A stretch of DNA of 40,133 nucleotides, taken from an uncultured Oscillospiraceae bacterium. GTDB taxonomy: Bacteria; Bacillota; Clostridia; Oscillospirales; Oscillospiraceae. Positions within the stretch are counted from its first letter, which is position 1. Every line of letters starts with the position of its first letter. Below, one piece after another: positions 39,530 through 40,133 of the stretch. Under the pieces are notes generated by a model. It was given only the letters and a program-made list of their open reading frames with translations. It was not told the DNA's origin and searched no databases. Both the position numbers and the translations under genes were made by a program. The stretch covers positions 1 through 40,133 of the forward strand of contig CAJFPI010000189.1 in the NCBI GenBank assembly GCA_904398675.1, given 5' to 3'.

Positions 39530-39558
39530 AGTATAGCGCGAAAAGGGCAGGAACACAA
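39530..39558 (-). promoter_or_regulatory. Promoter of the SDR gene
   Basis: On the minus strand TTGTGT (39553-39558) and TATACT (39530-39535) are 17 bases apart. The leader to the SDR start is about 115 bases; it holds no recognisable riboswitch. Plus-strand signals for the neighbouring amidase gene are not clear in this gap. Confidence 0.65.
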
Positions 39559-39611
39559 GCGCCGTTTCCCTGCATACCATGATATATAGCGAAACGAGCG
39601 GAGGTTTTTCC

Positions 39612-40124
39612 ATGCCCATTATGTTAAAGCCCTATATGCGCCAGGCGGCGGTGGACTACGCCCACCGCTGGGCCTACAGCCGCAACCCCATTTTTTATGA
39701 CTACGAGGACATTGGGGGAGACTGCACCAACTTTGCCTCCCAGTGCCTGTATGCCGGCAGCGGCGTGATGAATTTTACGCCGGATTTTGGATGGTACTAT
39801 ATTAATGCCAACAACAAAGCGCCCGCCTGGACAGGGGTGGAGTATCTCTATAATTTTTTGACACGGCAGGGGACGTCGGTGGGGCCGGCGGCAGTAGACG
39901 CCCGGATTATGGATATGATGCCTGGGGATCTGGTGCAGCTGTCCTTTGATGGTGTGACTTTCAGCCACACTCCGGTGGTTGTTGCGGCTGACCGCCCCCG
40001 TTCGCCGTCTGAAATTTTAGTGGCTGCTCACAGCTATGACAGTGACAACCGCCCCCTGAGCACATATACTTTCCAAAAGATCCGTTATCTTCATATCGTC
40101 GGCGTTCACAAACCGGTCCGATAG
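39612..40124 (+). CDS. Amidase-domain protein (Amidase_6-like)
   Basis: A 170-residue protein that is almost entirely one putative amidase domain, of the papain-like (NlpC-related) kind often found on clostridial cell-surface proteins. YAHRWAYSRNPIFYDYEDIGGDCTNFASQCLYAGSG holds the presumed catalytic cysteine C38; SHTPVVV (H119) and AAHSYDSDNRPLSTY (H140, D143) are the other conserved points. No signal peptide or membrane segment is visible. I chose ATG 39612 because CGGAGG lies seven bases before it; the ATG at 39579 has no ribosome site. The substrate is unknown, peptidoglycan or a peptide amide being likely. Confidence 0.85.
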   Translation: MPIMLKPYMRQAAVDYAHRWAYSRNPIFYDYEDIGGDCTNFASQCLYAGSGVMNFTPDFGWYYINANNKAPAWTGVEYLYNFLTRQGTSVGPAAVDARIMDMMPGDLVQLSFDGVTFSHTPVVVAADRPRSPSEILVAAHSYDSDNRPLSTYTFQKIRYLHIVGVHKPVR

Positions 40125-40133
40125 CTTTATAAG

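Noticed and set aside
1..40133. CRISPR arrays, insertion sequences, prophage or integrase genes, defence systems
   Set aside because: I saw no regularly spaced repeats, transposase or integrase motifs, or nuclease/toxin cassettes on either strand.

Overview
The window is a 40 kb piece of a chromosome of a GC-rich, anaerobic, spore-forming member of the Clostridia. It most resembles the Oscillospiraceae (Flavonifractor / Oscillibacter / Intestinimonas type), although the taxon is inferred from gene content and order only. Supporting signs are a B12-dependent ribonucleotide reductase, the sporulation genes gerW (ytfJ) and dacF, an ispH-rpsA fusion typical of Clostridia, strong Shine-Dalgarno sites, and the low-GC Gram-positive gene order yicC-remA-gmk-rpoZ-priA-def-fmt-rsmB-rlmN-stp-pknB-rsgA. 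Nearly all of it is housekeeping sequence. I see no rRNA, tRNA, CRISPR array, prophage or insertion sequence.

Layout: (1) 2-1798, the 3' part of nrdJ, closed by an unusual terminator. (2) 2016-12553, a twelve-gene plus-strand unit: site-2 protease, scpA, scpB, DUF2953, gerW, dacF, rluB-type pseudouridine synthase, RpiR regulator, HI0933-type flavoprotein, cmk, plsC and ispH-rpsA. It has a sigma-A-like promoter at 1957-1985 and a terminator at 12584-12618. (3) 12794-14523, carD-ispD-ispF, with its own promoter and terminator. (4) 14645-16010, a DUF3343 protein plus a cysteine desulfurase-like enzyme. (5) 16127-32775, a long plus-strand run: cdaA, cdaR/ybbR, rseC-like, DUF5685, dnaJ-like, then yicC to rsgA, with an internal promoter before rpoZ. 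(6) 32977-40124, an accessory-looking end with both strands used: AraC regulator (+), pepD (-), asnA (-), siroheme/4Fe-4S reductase (-), divergent LysR regulator (+), SDR dehydrogenase (-) and an amidase-domain protein (+).

Functional themes: cell-cycle and envelope work (ScpAB, DacF, CdaA/CdaR c-di-AMP synthesis, PASTA kinase and its PP2C phosphatase, RsgA); isoprenoid precursor synthesis (IspD, IspF, IspH); translation and its quality control (S1, Def, Fmt, RsmB, RlmN, RluB, RsgA); nucleotide supply (NrdJ, Cmk, Gmk); and sulfur/selenium or redox chemistry (DUF3343 plus desulfurase, RseC, siroheme reductase).

The most interesting observations are: an AT-rich pocket inside ispH that carries a good promoter, followed by a strong Shine-Dalgarno exactly at the ispH/rpsA junction; a DUF5685 protein whose aspartate motifs resemble squalene/phytoene synthases, coupled to a J-domain protein with a cysteine-rich tail; a terminator that, read on the other strand, has the geometry of a tRNA acceptor/T-arm minihelix; a 38-bp palindrome in front of the AraC gene; and a compact LysR-type control region. 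No obviously new multi-gene defence or mobile system was found.
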